Origin: Desulfobacteraceae bacterium
GTDB taxonomy: Bacteria; Desulfobacterota; Desulfobacteria; Desulfobacterales; UBA11574
Reading direction: 5' to 3'
Assembly (NCBI GenBank): GCA_002868985.1
Contig: PKTV01000035.1
Span: 1 to 5,817 of the forward strand
DNA length: 5,817 bases
Positions 5,465 through 5,817 of the stretch are shown here, one piece after another; within the stretch, counting starts at the first letter, position 1; every line of letters begins with the position of its first letter. The notes under the pieces were generated by a model. The model was not told the DNA's origin. It did no database searches and saw only the letters and a list, made by a program, of their open reading frames with translations. The position numbers and the translations under genes are program-made.

Positions 5465-5817
5465 ATGAGACATCGAAAAGCAGGTTTAAAGTTAAATAGA
5501 ACGAGCAGTCACCGTGACGCCATGTTCAGAAATATGGTGACCTCACTTTTCAAACATCAACGTATTCGTACAACAGACGTCAAAGCAAAAGAATTAAGAC
5601 GGTGGGCCGATAATTTAATTACTCTGGCAAAAAGGGGTGATCTTCATGCCAGGCGACAGGCGCTTTCCATTGTCAGGGAAAAAGAAGTTGTTCATAAACT
5701 CTTTGCTGAAGCCGCCGAACAGTATGGAGATAGATCAGGAGGGTACACCAGAATTACTAAGCTTGGAAGGCGACCGGGTGATGCCGCCCCCATTTCATTG
5801 ATTGAGCTGGTGTTATC
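5465..5817 (+). CDS. rplQ: 50S ribosomal protein L17 (3' end outside window)
   Basis: From the ATG at 5465 the frame stays open to the end of the window, giving 117 codons plus two bases and no stop. The start [20 protein letters not shown] is the diagnostic L17 N-terminus, followed by [40 protein letters not shown] (41-60), [20 protein letters not shown] (91-110) and IELV. The E. coli protein is 127 residues and ends soon after the matching IELV motif, so most of the core domain is present; the length of any C-terminal tail cannot be seen. The ribosome binding site overlaps the end of rpoA (AAGGAG, 5447-5452, a rather long 12 nt before the ATG), with an 8-nt gap between genes. L17 lies near the 50S exit tunnel and, in most bacteria, closes the alpha operon. 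Confidence 0.97.
   Translation, partial: MRHRKAGLKLNRTSSHRDAMFRNMVTSLFKHQRIRTTDVKAKELRRWADNLITLAKRGDLHARRQALSIVREKEVVHKLFAEAAEQYGDRSGGYTRITKLGRRPGDAAPISLIELVL

Overview
The window is an ordinary stretch of the bacterial spc and alpha ribosomal-protein operons, all on the + strand and with no insertion. The order is rpsE (3' end only), rpmD, rplO, secY, infA, rpmJ, rpsM, rpsK, rpsD, rpoA, rplQ (5' part, running off the end). Every intact gene has a full-length, recognisable product. I see no frameshift, pseudogene, mobile element, tRNA, rRNA or CRISPR array.

The gene set and protein sequences point to a Gram-negative-type bacterium. The moderately AT-leaning composition, infA inside the cluster, the zinc-ribbon forms of S4 and L36, and roughly 100-nt AT-rich spacers between ribosomal genes would suit a sulfate-reducing deltaproteobacterium (Desulfobacterota, perhaps Desulfobacterales). 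That placement is inference from general knowledge and is not proven here.

Layout: positions 1-219 hold the end of S5, followed by a 104-nt spacer. Positions 324-2266 are a tightly packed block: rpmD overlaps rplO by 14 nt, and rplO is 1 nt from secY. infA follows secY after 30 nt, with no adk or map between them. A 97-nt spacer with a hairpin and a TATAAT hexamer precedes rpmJ, a 37-codon gene at 2613-2726, which is followed 16 nt later by rpsM. rpsM, rpsK, rpsD and rpoA are separated by spacers of 70, 119 and 104 nt, each containing an inverted repeat. rplQ follows rpoA after 8 nt.

The products work together in gene expression. S5, S13, S11 and S4 belong to the 30S subunit, L30, L15, L36 and L17 to the 50S subunit, IF1 to translation initiation, RpoA to RNA polymerase assembly, and SecY to membrane insertion and export of nascent proteins. 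The points worth a second look are small: the structured spacers, the two TTG starts with strong Shine-Dalgarno sequences, and the direct secY-infA junction. I did not find a new biological system here.
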